The notes beneath the pieces are model-generated. The model saw only the letters and a list, made by a program, of their open reading frames with translations. It was not told the origin of the DNA and searched no databases. Source: Pelomonas sp. Root1237 (lineage in GTDB: Bacteria; Pseudomonadota; Gammaproteobacteria; Burkholderiales; Burkholderiaceae_C). Taken from it: 64,000 bases of DNA. Both the position numbers and the translations under genes were made by a program. Positions 41,561 through 50,141 of the stretch are shown one piece after another. How positions within the stretch are numbered: position 1 is the stretch's first letter; every line of letters begins with the position of its first letter. The stretch is from positions 186,001-250,000 of the forward strand of contig NZ_LMDK01000021.1 in the NCBI RefSeq assembly GCF_001425055.1, given 5' to 3'.

Positions 41561-44500
41561 TCAACCTTTCGTGAGTCGGCCACGCCGGTCCTGGCGGGCG
41601 GCGCGCAGCAGCGCATCGCGCACCTCGGCCAGGGCTTCGGCCTCGCCGGCGCTGGCGATGGCCGCGGCCGAGCGCGCCAGGCTTTCAATGTCCTGCCCAC
41701 TGAGGGTCAGCGCCGTCCAGACGATGACGGGCAGCTCGGCCCAGCGCGGATCCCCGCGCAGTTCATGCAGCACCTGGAATCCGTCGATGCCGGGCATCAT
41801 CAGGTCGAGCACGATGGCCGCGGGCTGCAGGGCGGGCAGGCGTTGCAGCGCCTCGGCGCCGCTGCCGACGGCCACGGCCTCGACGCCCGTGGCCTGCAAT
41901 GCCGCACACATCAGCTCGCGCGACGCCGCCTCGTCGTCGACCACCAGCACCGGCCGGCCCGGACCCAACCGGTCGCGCAGCGGCACGAGGGCACGCGCCA
42001 GGGCCGGGCGGCGCAGCGGCTTGGCCAGCACGTCGGACACCGTGAAAGCCACGCCCGCCCCCGTCGGGGGCGTCAGCGCCAGCGCCTTGACGGCCGCGTG
42101 CATGGACGGCCCGCCGCTGCGCAGCGCCGCCAGCAATGACAGGCCGGGCGCATCAGGCAGGCCGAGGTCGATGGCCAGTTCGGTGTAACGGCGCGCGCGG
42201 GTCAGGCGCAGCACCTCGCCGGCTGTGGACGCGGTGTCGGCGCTCACGCCGGCCCGCGACAGATCACGGGCCAGGCCGTCGCGCAGCGGATGGTCGCGCA
42301 GGGCGATGAGCTGCTGGTGGGCCGGCCGCCCGACCGGCTCGCCGGCATCCAGCGGCTGGCGCGGCAGCACGGCGTAGAAGCGGCTGCCGCGCCCGGGCTC
42401 GCTGTAGACGCCGACACGGCCGCCCTGGGCCTCCACCAGCCGGCGCGTCAGCGCCAGCCCCAGGCCCGTGCCCTGGTGGCGCTTGGTCAGGCCGTCGTCG
42501 AGCTGCTGGAATTCGACAAACAGATGGCCGAGGCGGTCGGCCGGAATGCCAATGCCGCTGTCCTCGACCTCCAACCGCCACAGCCGCGGGCCCTCGCCCA
42601 CCACGCGCAGTTCGACGTGGCCGCCGGCGAGCGTGAACTTGATGGCGTTGGACAGGTAGTTGAGCAACACCTGCTTGAGCCGAGCGGGGTCCAGCACCAG
42701 GTCTCGCAGCCCCGGTTCGATGGAGGACTTAAGGCTCAGGCCACGCTGCTCGGCGAGCACCGCGACGGTGGCCATCACGTCGTCGACCAGGGCCGGCAGT
42801 TCGACCGGCTCGGGATGGAAGTCCATCTTGCCGGCCTCGATCTTGGACAGGTCGAGCACGTCGTTGATCATGGCCAGCAGATGCCGGCCGCTGCTGGCAA
42901 TGTGCTGCAGCCACTCGCGCTGGCGCGGCCCATCCAGCAGATGCGGCGGATGGGCGCTCATGGTCAGCAGGTCGGCGAAGCCGATGACGGCATTCAGCGG
43001 TGTGCGCAGTTCATGCGACATATTGGCGAGGAAGAGGCTCTTGAGCCGGCTGCTTTCCTGCACGCGGCGGTTCTCGGCCGCCAGCCAGATGGACTGCTGG
43101 CGGGCCTGCTCGGCGGTGCGCATGGCGGTCACGTCGGCCACGATGCCGACCAGCCGCGGCGAACCGGCGTCGTCGTGGGTGACCCGGGCGTCCAGGCGCA
43201 GCCAGTGCACGCTGTCATCGGGCCAGATGACGCGGAACTCGGCATGCCAGGGCCGGTGGCCTTCGGGCAGCGCCGCCAGGCCGGCCTCCACCATGGCCCG
43301 GTCGTCGGGATGGACGGCAGCAAGCATGCGCTCGCGGTCCCACGGGCCTTCAGAGTCGGGTCGGCCGAAACATTGGTCATAGCGGCGCGAACGGTGGATC
43401 AGGCCGCTGTCCAGCTCCAGCTCCCAGTCGCCGATGGCCGCGGACTCGAGGGCGAAGCGCAGCCGTGCCTCGCTCTGGCGCAGCGCGGTCTCGATCTGGC
43501 GCTGGTGGGTCAGGTCGCGGGCGGATTTGATGCCGCCGATGATGCGGCCGGCCGCATCGCGCAGCGGCGAGACCTGGGCGGAGATCTCGACTCGCCGGCC
43601 GTCCCTGGCGATGTGAACGGTGCGGAACGGCGGCACATGCTGGCCCTGGGCCAGACTGGCGAGGATGCGCGTCTCCTCGGCTTCACGTTCGGGCGGGATC
43701 AGCATCTGCACCGGCTGCCCGACGACCTCCGCGGCCGTGTAGCCGAACATCTTCTCGGCGCCTGCATTCCAGTTGGTGATGCGACCATCCGGCGTCTTGA
43801 CGATGATGGCGTCGGCCGAGGATTCGACGACGGCCGCCAGGCGGCGCACCTCGGCCTCGGCTTCAGTCAGGCGACCGACGTCGCGGAAGACGATGGCGAC
43901 GCCACGCACGCGGCCGTCGGCGTGGTGGGTCAGGTCAGCGTGAACCTCAACGGGCCGCTGGCTGCCGTCTCGTGCGACGCAGACGGCCTGGCGCTGGAAA
44001 GCGCCTTCGCGGTTGCGCTCGCGCACGACGTCGATGGGGTTGCGCGCCTTCAGGTCGGCCGGCGTGCCCTCGCGCTGGAAGACTTCCCAGACCGGCAGGC
44101 CCAGGGCCTCGCGCGCCGGCCAGCCGGTGATGCGCTCGGCCACGGCATTGATGCGCGTGACCCGGCCGTCGCCGTCGGTCGTGATGAAGCCGGCGTCGAT
44201 GGCCGACAGCGTGGCGGCCAGGCTCTGCTCGGCTTCCAGCTGATGGTCCTCGGCGCTGTGGCGGCGGTCCATCTCACTGCGAAGCGCCTCGTTGGCCGTG
44301 CGCATCTCGTCCAGTGACGGCAGGCCCAGCAGCGTGGGCATCAGGCGCCAGGCCACGGCCGCCGTCAGCACGGACGCGCAGGCGGTGAAGACCTTGCCAG
44401 CGGTCTGCAGTCCGTAGTCGGGGCGCCAGATCGTCCAGACGTCCAGCACATGGGTCACGCCGCAGGCGAAGATGAAGATGGCGAACAGCGTCGCGATGCT

Positions 44501-44683
44501 GCCAAGGTTGACCTGGGGGCGTTGGCGGGCATAGCTGGCGATGGCCAGCGGGATGGAGAAGTAGGCCAGCGCGATGGAAAGGTCGGCGCCGACCATGGTC
44601 CAGAGCAGGCCGGGCGACCACTGGAAGCAATAGCCGTGGGGCAGGAAACCCGCTCGCGCGACGATTCCGGTCAGCTCGTCCAT
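41561..44683 (-). CDS. Hybrid histidine kinase with ethylene-receptor-like sensor domain
   Basis: A 1040-residue membrane hybrid kinase. Residues 25-115 form three membrane helices like the ethylene-binding domain: D34, Y41, I44, P45, I71, C74 and H78 match plant ETR1 D25, Y32, I35, P36, I62, C65 and H69 at a constant offset of nine, including both copper ligands. Three PAS regions follow (about 150-270, 282-395, 402-520), then HisKA with H557 in ANMSHELRTPLN, HATPase (NYLSNAIKF, DSGIGIPAD, GTGLGLAL), a degenerate receiver and a C-terminal receiver with VVDDEAAS and LDLMMPGIDG. ATG 44683 has GGAG 5 bp upstream. Ethylene binding is inferred, not shown. Confidence 0.92.
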   Translation of the reverse strand: MDELTGIVARAGFLPHGYCFQWSPGLLWTMVGADLSIALAYFSIPLAIASYARQRPQVNLGSIATLFAIFIFACGVTHVLDVWTIWRPDYGLQTAGKVFTACASVLTAAVAWRLMPTLLGLPSLDEMRTANEALRSEMDRRHSAEDHQLEAEQSLAATLSAIDAGFITTDGDGRVTRINAVAERITGWPAREALGLPVWEVFQREGTPADLKARNPIDVVRERNREGAFQRQAVCVARDGSQRPVEVHADLTHHADGRVRGVAIVFRDVGRLTEAEAEVRRLAAVVESSADAIIVKTPDGRITNWNAGAEKMFGYTAAEVVGQPVQMLIPPEREAEETRILASLAQGQHVPPFRTVHIARDGRRVEISAQVSPLRDAAGRIIGGIKSARDLTHQRQIETALRQSEARLRFALESAAIGDWELELDSGLIHRSRRYDQCFGRPDSEGPWDRERMLAAVHPDDRAMVEAGLAALPEGHRPWHAEFRVIWPDDSVHWLRLDARVTHDDAGSPRLVGIVADVTAMRTAEQARQQSIWLAAENRRVQESSRLKSLFLANMSHELRTPLNAVIGFADLLTMSAHPPHLLDGPRQREWLQHIASSGRHLLAMINDVLDLSKIEAGKMDFHPEPVELPALVDDVMATVAVLAEQRGLSLKSSIEPGLRDLVLDPARLKQVLLNYLSNAIKFTLAGGHVELRVVGEGPRLWRLEVEDSGIGIPADRLGHLFVEFQQLDDGLTKRHQGTGLGLALTRRLVEAQGGRVGVYSEPGRGSRFYAVLPRQPLDAGEPVGRPAHQQLIALRDHPLRDGLARDLSRAGVSADTASTAGEVLRLTRARRYTELAIDLGLPDAPGLSLLAALRSGGPSMHAAVKALALTPPTGAGVAFTVSDVLAKPLRRPALARALVPLRDRLGPGRPVLVVDDEAASRELMCAALQATGVEAVAVGSGAEALQRLPALQPAAIVLDLMMPGIDGFQVLHELRGDPRWAELPVIVWTALTLSGQDIESLARSAAAIASAGEAEALAEVRDALLRAARQDRRGRLTKG

Positions 44684-44781
44684 CCCAGCTCCCGACCCCA
44701 ATGACCAAGGGGTTATGCCGATGCATTGTGACCCCGCGAACAGGGGGGCATCAGGCGAAAACGTGTCTTATTCCCGGGGCT

Positions 44782-45207
44782 TCAGCGTGGCGTGATCAGC
44801 TCGAAGCCCACATAGCGGGCGATGAAGCGCTCCCGGCCCTCCTGGGCGAAAGCGTCGGCGTCCCAGTCCCCAGGGAGCAGCCGGTCGGCGAACTCGGGGC
44901 GGAAGCGGTAGACCTGGGCCGGTAGCGCGTTGCCGTCGGCCAGCGCCACGACGACATCGGCGCGCTCGTACTCGACGCCCTCGAAGGCATCCAGCCGCTC
45001 CCAGGCGCCAGTGTCGACGTCGCGATAAACCCGCCCCGGCACAAGGCCGCCCGCCGCGGCCCGCAGGCCGGGGTAGTCCTGGCCGCGCACCGGGTGGCGC
45101 TGGTGATCGGTCAGCGAGGCCGGCTCGCTGGCGAATTCACGCCCGCAGACGCGGGCCATGATGTCGGCCCACATCAGTGAGCCGTAGGTGAAGCAGTGAC
45201 GCGTCAC
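44782..45207 (-). CDS. Gamma-glutamylcyclotransferase-like (AIG2) protein
   Basis: A 141-residue AIG2/GGCT-fold protein: HCFTYGSLMW near 4-13 is the substrate-binding YGSL motif, with GLVPGRVYRDVD and LDAFEGVEYERADVVV carrying the acidic Glu of the catalytic site. It probably cleaves a gamma-glutamyl amine or peptide. Start GTG 45207 is preceded by AAGGG, which overlaps the fba TAA stop, and is 7 bp after fba, so it is translated from the same message. The pairing with fba has no obvious metabolic reason. Confidence 0.8.
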   Translation of the reverse strand: MTRHCFTYGSLMWADIMARVCGREFASEPASLTDHQRHPVRGQDYPGLRAAAGGLVPGRVYRDVDTGAWERLDAFEGVEYERADVVVALADGNALPAQVYRFRPEFADRLLPGDWDADAFAQEGRERFIARYVGFELITPR

Positions 45208-45214
45208 TGAACCC

Positions 45215-46279
45215 TTATTGGACCTTCTGTGCCAGCTCACCGCGCGCATAGGCGCCAGCGATGTCGACCAGCGTGCGGCCCTTGATCTTGCCGGCCTGGC
45301 CTTCGCAGCCGAATTGCATATAGCGCTCCTTGGCGATGACCTTGGCGGCTTCGCGGGCGGGCTTGAGCCATTCGCGGGCGTCAAACTTGTCGGGGTTCTC
45401 GGCCAGGAACTTGCGCACCGCGCCCGTCATCGCCAGGCGGATGTCGGTGTCGATGTTGATCTTGCGCACGCCATGCTTGATGGCCTCCTGGATCTCCTCG
45501 ACCGGCACGCCGAAGGTCTCCTTCATCTTGCCGCCGTACTGGTTGATGATGGCCAGCAGCTCCTGCGGCACGCTGGACGAACCGTGCATGACTAGGTGGG
45601 TGTTCGGGATGCGCGCGTGGATCTCCTTCACGCGGCCGATGGCCAGGATGTCGCCCGTGGGCTTGCGGCTGAATTTGTAGGCGCCATGGCTGGTGCCGAT
45701 GGCGATCGCCAGCGCGTCGAGCTGCGTGGCCTTGACGAACACGGCGGCCTCCTCGGGGTCGGTCAGCATCTGGCTGTGATCCAGCTTGCCTTCGGCGCCG
45801 ATGCCGTCTTCCTCGCCGGCATCACCGGTTTCGAGGTTGCCCAGGCAGCCCAGCTCTCCCTCGACGGTGACGCCGACCTGGTGCGCCATCTCGACGACCT
45901 TGCGGGTCACTTCCATGTTGTATTCGAAAGAGGCCGGCGTCTTGCCGTCTTCCATCAGCGAGCCGTCCATCATCACGGAGCCGAAGCCCAGGTCGATGGC
46001 ACCGGCGCAGATCTTGGGGCTGGTGCCGTGGTCCTGGTGCATGACCAGGGGGATATGCGGGTAGGCCTCGCAGGCGGCCTGGATCAGATGCTTGATGAAG
46101 GGCTCGCCAGCGTATTTGCGGGCGCCGGCCGAGGCCTGCAGGATGACCGGTGCACCGACCTCGTCGGCCGCGGCCATGATGGCCTGCACCTGCTCCAGGT
46201 TGTTGACGTTGAAGGCTGGGATGCCGTAGCCGTTTTCGGCGGCGTGGTCCAGCAACTGGCGCATGGAAACGAGAGGCAT
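45215..46279 (-). CDS. fba: Class II fructose-1,6-bisphosphate aldolase
   Basis: A 354-residue zinc aldolase of glycolysis, gluconeogenesis and possibly the Calvin cycle. Signatures include [13 protein letters not shown] near 19, HQDHG near 80 (zinc His), [24 protein letters not shown] near 139, GTSHGAYKF (second His), HGSSSVP (third His), and [12 protein letters not shown] near 283. The length and loop pattern are those of the CbbA/proteobacterial class IIB form. Start ATG 46279. Upstream lies element E4 in the gap to the divergent HTH-ATPase gene. Confidence 0.97.
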   Translation of the reverse strand: MPLVSMRQLLDHAAENGYGIPAFNVNNLEQVQAIMAAADEVGAPVILQASAGARKYAGEPFIKHLIQAACEAYPHIPLVMHQDHGTSPKICAGAIDLGFGSVMMDGSLMEDGKTPASFEYNMEVTRKVVEMAHQVGVTVEGELGCLGNLETGDAGEEDGIGAEGKLDHSQMLTDPEEAAVFVKATQLDALAIAIGTSHGAYKFSRKPTGDILAIGRVKEIHARIPNTHLVMHGSSSVPQELLAIINQYGGKMKETFGVPVEEIQEAIKHGVRKINIDTDIRLAMTGAVRKFLAENPDKFDAREWLKPAREAAKVIAKERYMQFGCEGQAGKIKGRTLVDIAGAYARGELAQKVQ

Positions 46280-46368
46280 GGGTTGTCCCCGGTGGAGTTG
46301 AGAAATCTGGGCCGACTGCGGTACGCACCCTAGGCCGTAACCGCTTCGTAACTGGTTGGGGATTCTAT

Positions 46369-46635
46369 GGAGGCTGCCGGCCTTTGGGACGGGCGCGCGT
46401 TGACCCGCATTCGGGGGTCAGGCAAGGCGCAAAGCGGAGCCGGGTGGGTTACCCGGCGAGCATTTGCAACGCCGCATGAGCCTCGAAGGCGGGTCAACCC
46501 GTAGGGCCGGGGCGATTTGCCACGCCATCCAGCGTTGCGCCCGCCTCGTGGGGATGACCCCACAGCGGCGGCCGCGCCTTGTCTGGCATGGCAAATCTCC
46601 CCGGCGCGCACCCGTCCCAAAGGCCGGCAGCCTCC
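46369..46635. repeat. Three-way-junction element E4
   Basis: Outer stem: 31 nt at 46369-46399 pairs with 46605-46635 (one mismatch). Arm A: TTGACCCGC (46400-46408) pairs with GCGGGTCAA (46489-46497), then a weaker inner stem. Linker: 46498-46505 (CCCGTAGG). Arm B: 22 nt at 46506-46527 pairs with 46584-46605 (two mismatches). Total 267 bp. It lies between divergent fba and the HTH-ATPase gene. Its arm A core is closest to E1. The remaining gap sequence (46280-46368, 46636-46691) must hold both promoters. Confidence 0.9.
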
Positions 46636-46691
46636 AGAGTCGGTAGCGACCCCACCCCCCGTGATTGAAGTAGTCAGCACAATGCGTGCTC

Positions 46692-47711
46692 ATGACAAGA
46701 CTGGTGTTCGACCACCTCACCAACTGGATCACCGCCGCGGCCAGTGAGCACTCGCTGGCGTTGGCGACCCACATCGAGGAGCGCACCGGGGCCAGCCACC
46801 GCGCCGTGCTGTCGGCACTGAAGCGCCTGGTGGACGCCGGCTGGCTGACCCGCTCCGGCACCGGCCGCCGACCGGTGTTCTCGCCCGGCAGCCTGCGCCA
46901 GGTGGCGCGCAGTTACACCCTTTACGGCCTGCAGGAAGACCTGCCCTGGCAGCGCGACTTCGCACCCCATTTCGCCTTGCCCAAGCATGTGGAACGCATG
47001 GTGCAGCATGGCTTCACCGAGCTCGTGAACAACGCGGCCGACCATTCCGGCGGCAGCAGCGTCACCGTGTCGCTGCGCCAGACGCCCACCCATGTGCAGC
47101 TGCTCGTCAGCGATGACGGCATGGGCGTCTTCGACAAGATCTGCAGCGCCTTCCAGCTCGAGGACCCCCAGCACGCGATGCTGGAGCTCAGCAAGGGGCG
47201 CCTGACCAGTGCCCCCGATGCCCACACCGGCCGCGGCCTGTTCTTCAGCTCGCAGCTAGCCGATGTGTTCGACATCCACGCCAACAACACCGCCTACCAG
47301 CGCCGAGCCTGGGAGAGCGCCGGCTGGAAGAAGGGCCGCGCCCTGCCGCGCCAGGGCAGCTCCATCTACATGGCCATCGCGCTGAACACGACGCGCACGC
47401 TTGACGGAGTCATGGAAACCTGGAGCCTGGCAGGCGACGGCATCGAGTTCGACCAGACCCGCGTGCAGCTGCGCCTGCTGACCAGCGAAGGCCAGGCCCT
47501 GGACTCCCGCGCCCAGGCCCGCCGCGTCGGCTCCCGGCTGTCGGCCTTCAAGCGCGCCGAGATCGACTTCGACGGCGTGGCCGACGTCGGCCACGGCTTC
47601 ACGGACGAGCTGTTCCGCGTGTTCGCCAAGGCGAATCCGCAGATTGAGCTGGTGGCGGTGAACGCGACGCCGCGCATCGAGGCGCTGGTGAAGAGCGCCA
47701 GGGCCGGATGA
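46692..47711 (+). CDS. HTH-ATPase-DUF4325 regulatory protein
   Basis: A 339-residue protein in three parts: an N-terminal winged HTH (about 1-75, HIEERTGASHRAVLSALKRLVDAGWL), a GHKL ATPase (FTELVNNAADHSGG N-box near 115, SDDGMGVF G1 near 140, HTGRGLFF G2), and a C-terminal STAS-like DUF4325 (EIDFDGVADVGHGFTDELFRVFAKANP). It combines, in one chain, elements like an anti-sigma kinase and its antagonist. This layout occurs in other proteobacteria; function is not settled. ATG 46692 is chosen over in-frame GTG 46686. It overlaps the next gene by 4 bp. Confidence 0.85.
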   Translation: MTRLVFDHLTNWITAAASEHSLALATHIEERTGASHRAVLSALKRLVDAGWLTRSGTGRRPVFSPGSLRQVARSYTLYGLQEDLPWQRDFAPHFALPKHVERMVQHGFTELVNNAADHSGGSSVTVSLRQTPTHVQLLVSDDGMGVFDKICSAFQLEDPQHAMLELSKGRLTSAPDAHTGRGLFFSSQLADVFDIHANNTAYQRRAWESAGWKKGRALPRQGSSIYMAIALNTTRTLDGVMETWSLAGDGIEFDQTRVQLRLLTSEGQALDSRAQARRVGSRLSAFKRAEIDFDGVADVGHGFTDELFRVFAKANPQIELVAVNATPRIEALVKSARAG

Positions 47712-48442
47712 AGAAATCGCTCGCACTGGCGCTCGGCACGGCCTGTGCCCTGGCGCAAGCCCAGGACCGTCAGGGCTGCAGCGACGCGATCGAACAAGCC
47801 CTGCGAGCGGCGCGACCACCCGCCGTCGGGCTGGGCGATCTGGTCTCTCAGCACTGCAAGCCTTGGCCACCGTCCGTGGACCGGATCTCGGCCGCCGTGA
47901 TGGGCTTCCGGAGCAACGGCAAATCACCGAGGGGCGACGCAGCCTGGGAGGTGGTAGTGGCTCTGCTAGATGCCCGCACGCTGCGCCCGCTGCACATGCG
48001 CTGGACGCATGTCGACTCCGACGCACTGACCGGCATCGACGAATACAGCTTCAAGCTCGATACCGCCGCCTGGCAGCTGACGCCGCAGCTCCGCGCATTG
48101 GGGCTGCGCTTTCATTCCTCTGCCTACGGCTCGCGCTATGCCGAAGCCTATTGGGGAGACGAGTTGACGCTGTTCGTGCCGGACGGAGCCGGCCTGCGCG
48201 CGGTGATGGGCACCGTAACCCAGGCCCGGCAGCAAGTCGCCAGCAACGGAGACAACTGGCAGGTCGCCAAGCTCTCGTTGGCCATGGGCCGGCCCGGACC
48301 GGCGGGATGGGCCGACATCGTCGTCACCGAGGTCGGCCGTGCACCGCAGCGATGGACCTATCGTTACGACGGCAAAGCCTATGGTCTGAGCACGAAACAG
48401 GAGCCCTTCTGGGCCCACTACTGCTGCGCGCTGAGCTGGTGA
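47708..48442 (+). CDS. Exported protein of unknown function
   Basis: A 244-residue protein with a signal peptide ending ACALAQAQ. The mature part has two or more cysteines (GCSDAI, SQHCKPWP) and a mixed alpha/beta look, with aromatic segments (RFHSSAYGSRYAEAYWGDEL, PQRWTYRYDGKAYGL) and a CC pair near the end. No family is recognised. It is coupled to the HTH-ATPase gene by an ATGA overlap, so the two may act in one pathway. Confidence 0.7.
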   Translation: MKKSLALALGTACALAQAQDRQGCSDAIEQALRAARPPAVGLGDLVSQHCKPWPPSVDRISAAVMGFRSNGKSPRGDAAWEVVVALLDARTLRPLHMRWTHVDSDALTGIDEYSFKLDTAAWQLTPQLRALGLRFHSSAYGSRYAEAYWGDELTLFVPDGAGLRAVMGTVTQARQQVASNGDNWQVAKLSLAMGRPGPAGWADIVVTEVGRAPQRWTYRYDGKAYGLSTKQEPFWAHYCCALSW

Positions 48443-48446
48443 TCGC

Positions 48447-49346
48447 CTAGGGTTTGCGCAGCGCCGGCACCGGCGGCACCGCGATGCGCGGACCTGGGTA
48501 GCCCTCGACGACGCCGAAACGCCCGCCATCCTCGCGGGCCCAGTCCATCGCCCAGGCCTGCATCTCGGCCAGCTCTCGGCCGACGAAGTTCCACCACAGC
48601 AGCGGCGGCTGGCTCCAAGGTTCGCCGCCCAGTAGCAGCAGGCGTGACGCCACCGTGCAGCGCAGTTCGACCGACGTACAGCCTGGGCCGATGTAGAGCA
48701 GCGTGCCCGGTGTGATGACTTCGACCGCGTCATGGCCGGCCGGCGCGGCCTCGACCTCGCCCTCCAGCAGCATCAGCCCATGCTCGAACCCGGGCTGCAG
48801 GGCCAGCACCGCATCGGCCGGGCCGTCGGCGACGAGATCCACGCCCAGTAGCGGCGTGAAGCTGGGCACCGGTGAACGCTGGCTGCCGAACTCACCGACC
48901 AGCAGCGTCGCCTCGAAGCCACCCTGGCTGAGCCGCGGCAGTTCGGCGAAATGCTGGAAGCTGGGCGCGCGTTCGCGCTCGGCATCGGGCAGCGCGATCC
49001 ACAGCTGAGCAAGGTGGATGCGGTCGGAGAGCGACTCCTCGCTGTGCGAGATGCCGTGGCCGGCCGTCATCAGATTGACCTGGCCGGGGCGCAGCACCTG
49101 CTCGGAGCCCAGGCTGTCACGGTGCAGGATCTCGCCTTCGATCATCCAGCTGAAGGTCGACAGCCCCGTGTGCGGATGCGGGCCGACATTCATGCGCCGC
49201 TCGGGCGGCAAGGTGGCCGGGCCGGCATGGTCGGCGAAGCACCAGGCGCCGATGATGCGCCGCGCCTTGTTGGGCAGGGCGCGCTGAATGGGAATGCCGC
49301 CCACGTCGCCGATGTGGCTGGCGAGGCGCTCGACGTGGACGCTCAT
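48447..49346 (-). CDS. Pirin family protein
   Basis: A 299-residue bicupin. The N-terminal cupin has NVGPHPHTGLSTFSWMIEGE near 54 (metal His residues), and TAGHGISHSEES near 95 supplies the other ligands. Pirins bind Fe and serve as quercetinases or redox-dependent partners of regulators. It follows the flavin reductase gene with a 4-bp overlap (TGA/ATG), so both are co-expressed. Start ATG 49346. Confidence 0.93.
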   Translation of the reverse strand: MSVHVERLASHIGDVGGIPIQRALPNKARRIIGAWCFADHAGPATLPPERRMNVGPHPHTGLSTFSWMIEGEILHRDSLGSEQVLRPGQVNLMTAGHGISHSEESLSDRIHLAQLWIALPDAERERAPSFQHFAELPRLSQGGFEATLLVGEFGSQRSPVPSFTPLLGVDLVADGPADAVLALQPGFEHGLMLLEGEVEAAPAGHDAVEVITPGTLLYIGPGCTSVELRCTVASRLLLLGGEPWSQPPLLWWNFVGRELAEMQAWAMDWAREDGGRFGVVEGYPGPRIAVPPVPALRKP

Positions 49347-49897
49347 GACGTTCTCTTGCGCACGAAGTCGACAAAGCCGTGGACAAAGGTCTGCAACTGC
49401 CCCCGCACCCTGTCATCAACGAGACGGCCGTCGGCGTCGAAGACCGAGCCCGCCTTGGAGACCAGCAGCTCGCCGGCCATCCAGTGGTCGCAGCCGAAAG
49501 CATGCAGCACCGGCAACAGCGCGCCCTGGGAGCGCACGGTGCCGAAGCCGCCCGGCGACGCGCCGATCACGGCCGTGGGCCTGCCGCCAAACAGCTTGGC
49601 GCCTTCGCCGCTGGGGCGCGACAGCCAATCCAACCCGTTCTTCAGCACGCCGGGGATGGAGTGGTTGTACTCGGGCGTGCTGATCAGCAGCGCATCCGCG
49701 GCACGGATCTCCTCGCGCAGCTTCGTCACGGCCTCGGGGATGCCCTGGGCCTCGACGTCCCCGTCATAGAGGGGAATGCCGTGCAGGGTGCGCAGCTCGA
49801 TCGTGACGCCCTCGGGCGCCATCGCGATGGCAGCGCGCAGCAAGGCGGTGTTGTAGGACGCGCGGCGCAGCGCGCCGCTGAGGGCAATGATGTGCAT
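49343..49897 (-). CDS. NADPH-dependent FMN reductase
   Basis: A 184-residue flavodoxin-fold reductase. IIALSGALRRASYNTALLRAA near 3-23 binds the FMN phosphate, and STPEYNHSIPGVLKNGLDWLSR near 80 is the classic flavin/NADPH motif. It may supply reducing power or reduce quinones or azo compounds; substrate is not predictable. It is the first of a two-gene unit with the pirin. The start, ATG 49897, is 39 bp from the divergent copper-chaperone-like gene. Confidence 0.9.
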   Translation of the reverse strand: MHIIALSGALRRASYNTALLRAAIAMAPEGVTIELRTLHGIPLYDGDVEAQGIPEAVTKLREEIRAADALLISTPEYNHSIPGVLKNGLDWLSRPSGEGAKLFGGRPTAVIGASPGGFGTVRSQGALLPVLHAFGCDHWMAGELLVSKAGSVFDADGRLVDDRVRGQLQTFVHGFVDFVRKRTS

Positions 49898-49936
49898 GGC
49901 GATACCGCAAAGGTGGATGCGGGCATGATGCCAGCG

Positions 49937-50140
49937 ATGCACAGCTTCATCCTGCCCGACATGAGCTGCGGCCATTGCGTCGCCGCCATCACCGAAGCGC
50001 TGAAGGCGGCCGACGCCCAGGCGCGCGTCGAGATTGATCGCAACGCCAAGACCGCCGACGTCGACAGCGACCTGCCCCGCGAGGCACTGGTGGCCGTGCT
50101 GACCGAGGCCGGCTACCCGCCGGCGCCGGCCAGCACCTGA
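49937..50140 (+). CDS. Heavy-metal-associated (HMA) domain protein
   Basis: A 67-residue protein with the metal site DMSCGHC near residue 8-14 (MxCxxC) and the ferredoxin-like fold of CopZ/Atx1 chaperones, ending ALVAVLTEAGYPPAPA. It should carry Cu(I). No copper ATPase is present in the window. The start may instead be ATG 49925, which has a better GGTGG ribosome site; the fold begins at 49937. It ends 1 bp before the converging molybdenum-enzyme gene. Confidence 0.88.
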   Translation: MHSFILPDMSCGHCVAAITEALKAADAQARVEIDRNAKTADVDSDLPREALVAVLTEAGYPPAPAST

Positions 50141-50141
50141 C

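Noticed and set aside
42290-44317. A 675-codon plus-strand frame opposite the ethylene-receptor-like kinase
   Set aside because: No recognisable domain; antisense to well-conserved kinase motifs.
46330-46680. Short frames within the E4 element, with similar ones in E1, E2 and E3
   Set aside because: The frames are not kept among the four copies, and the stems explain the sequence better.
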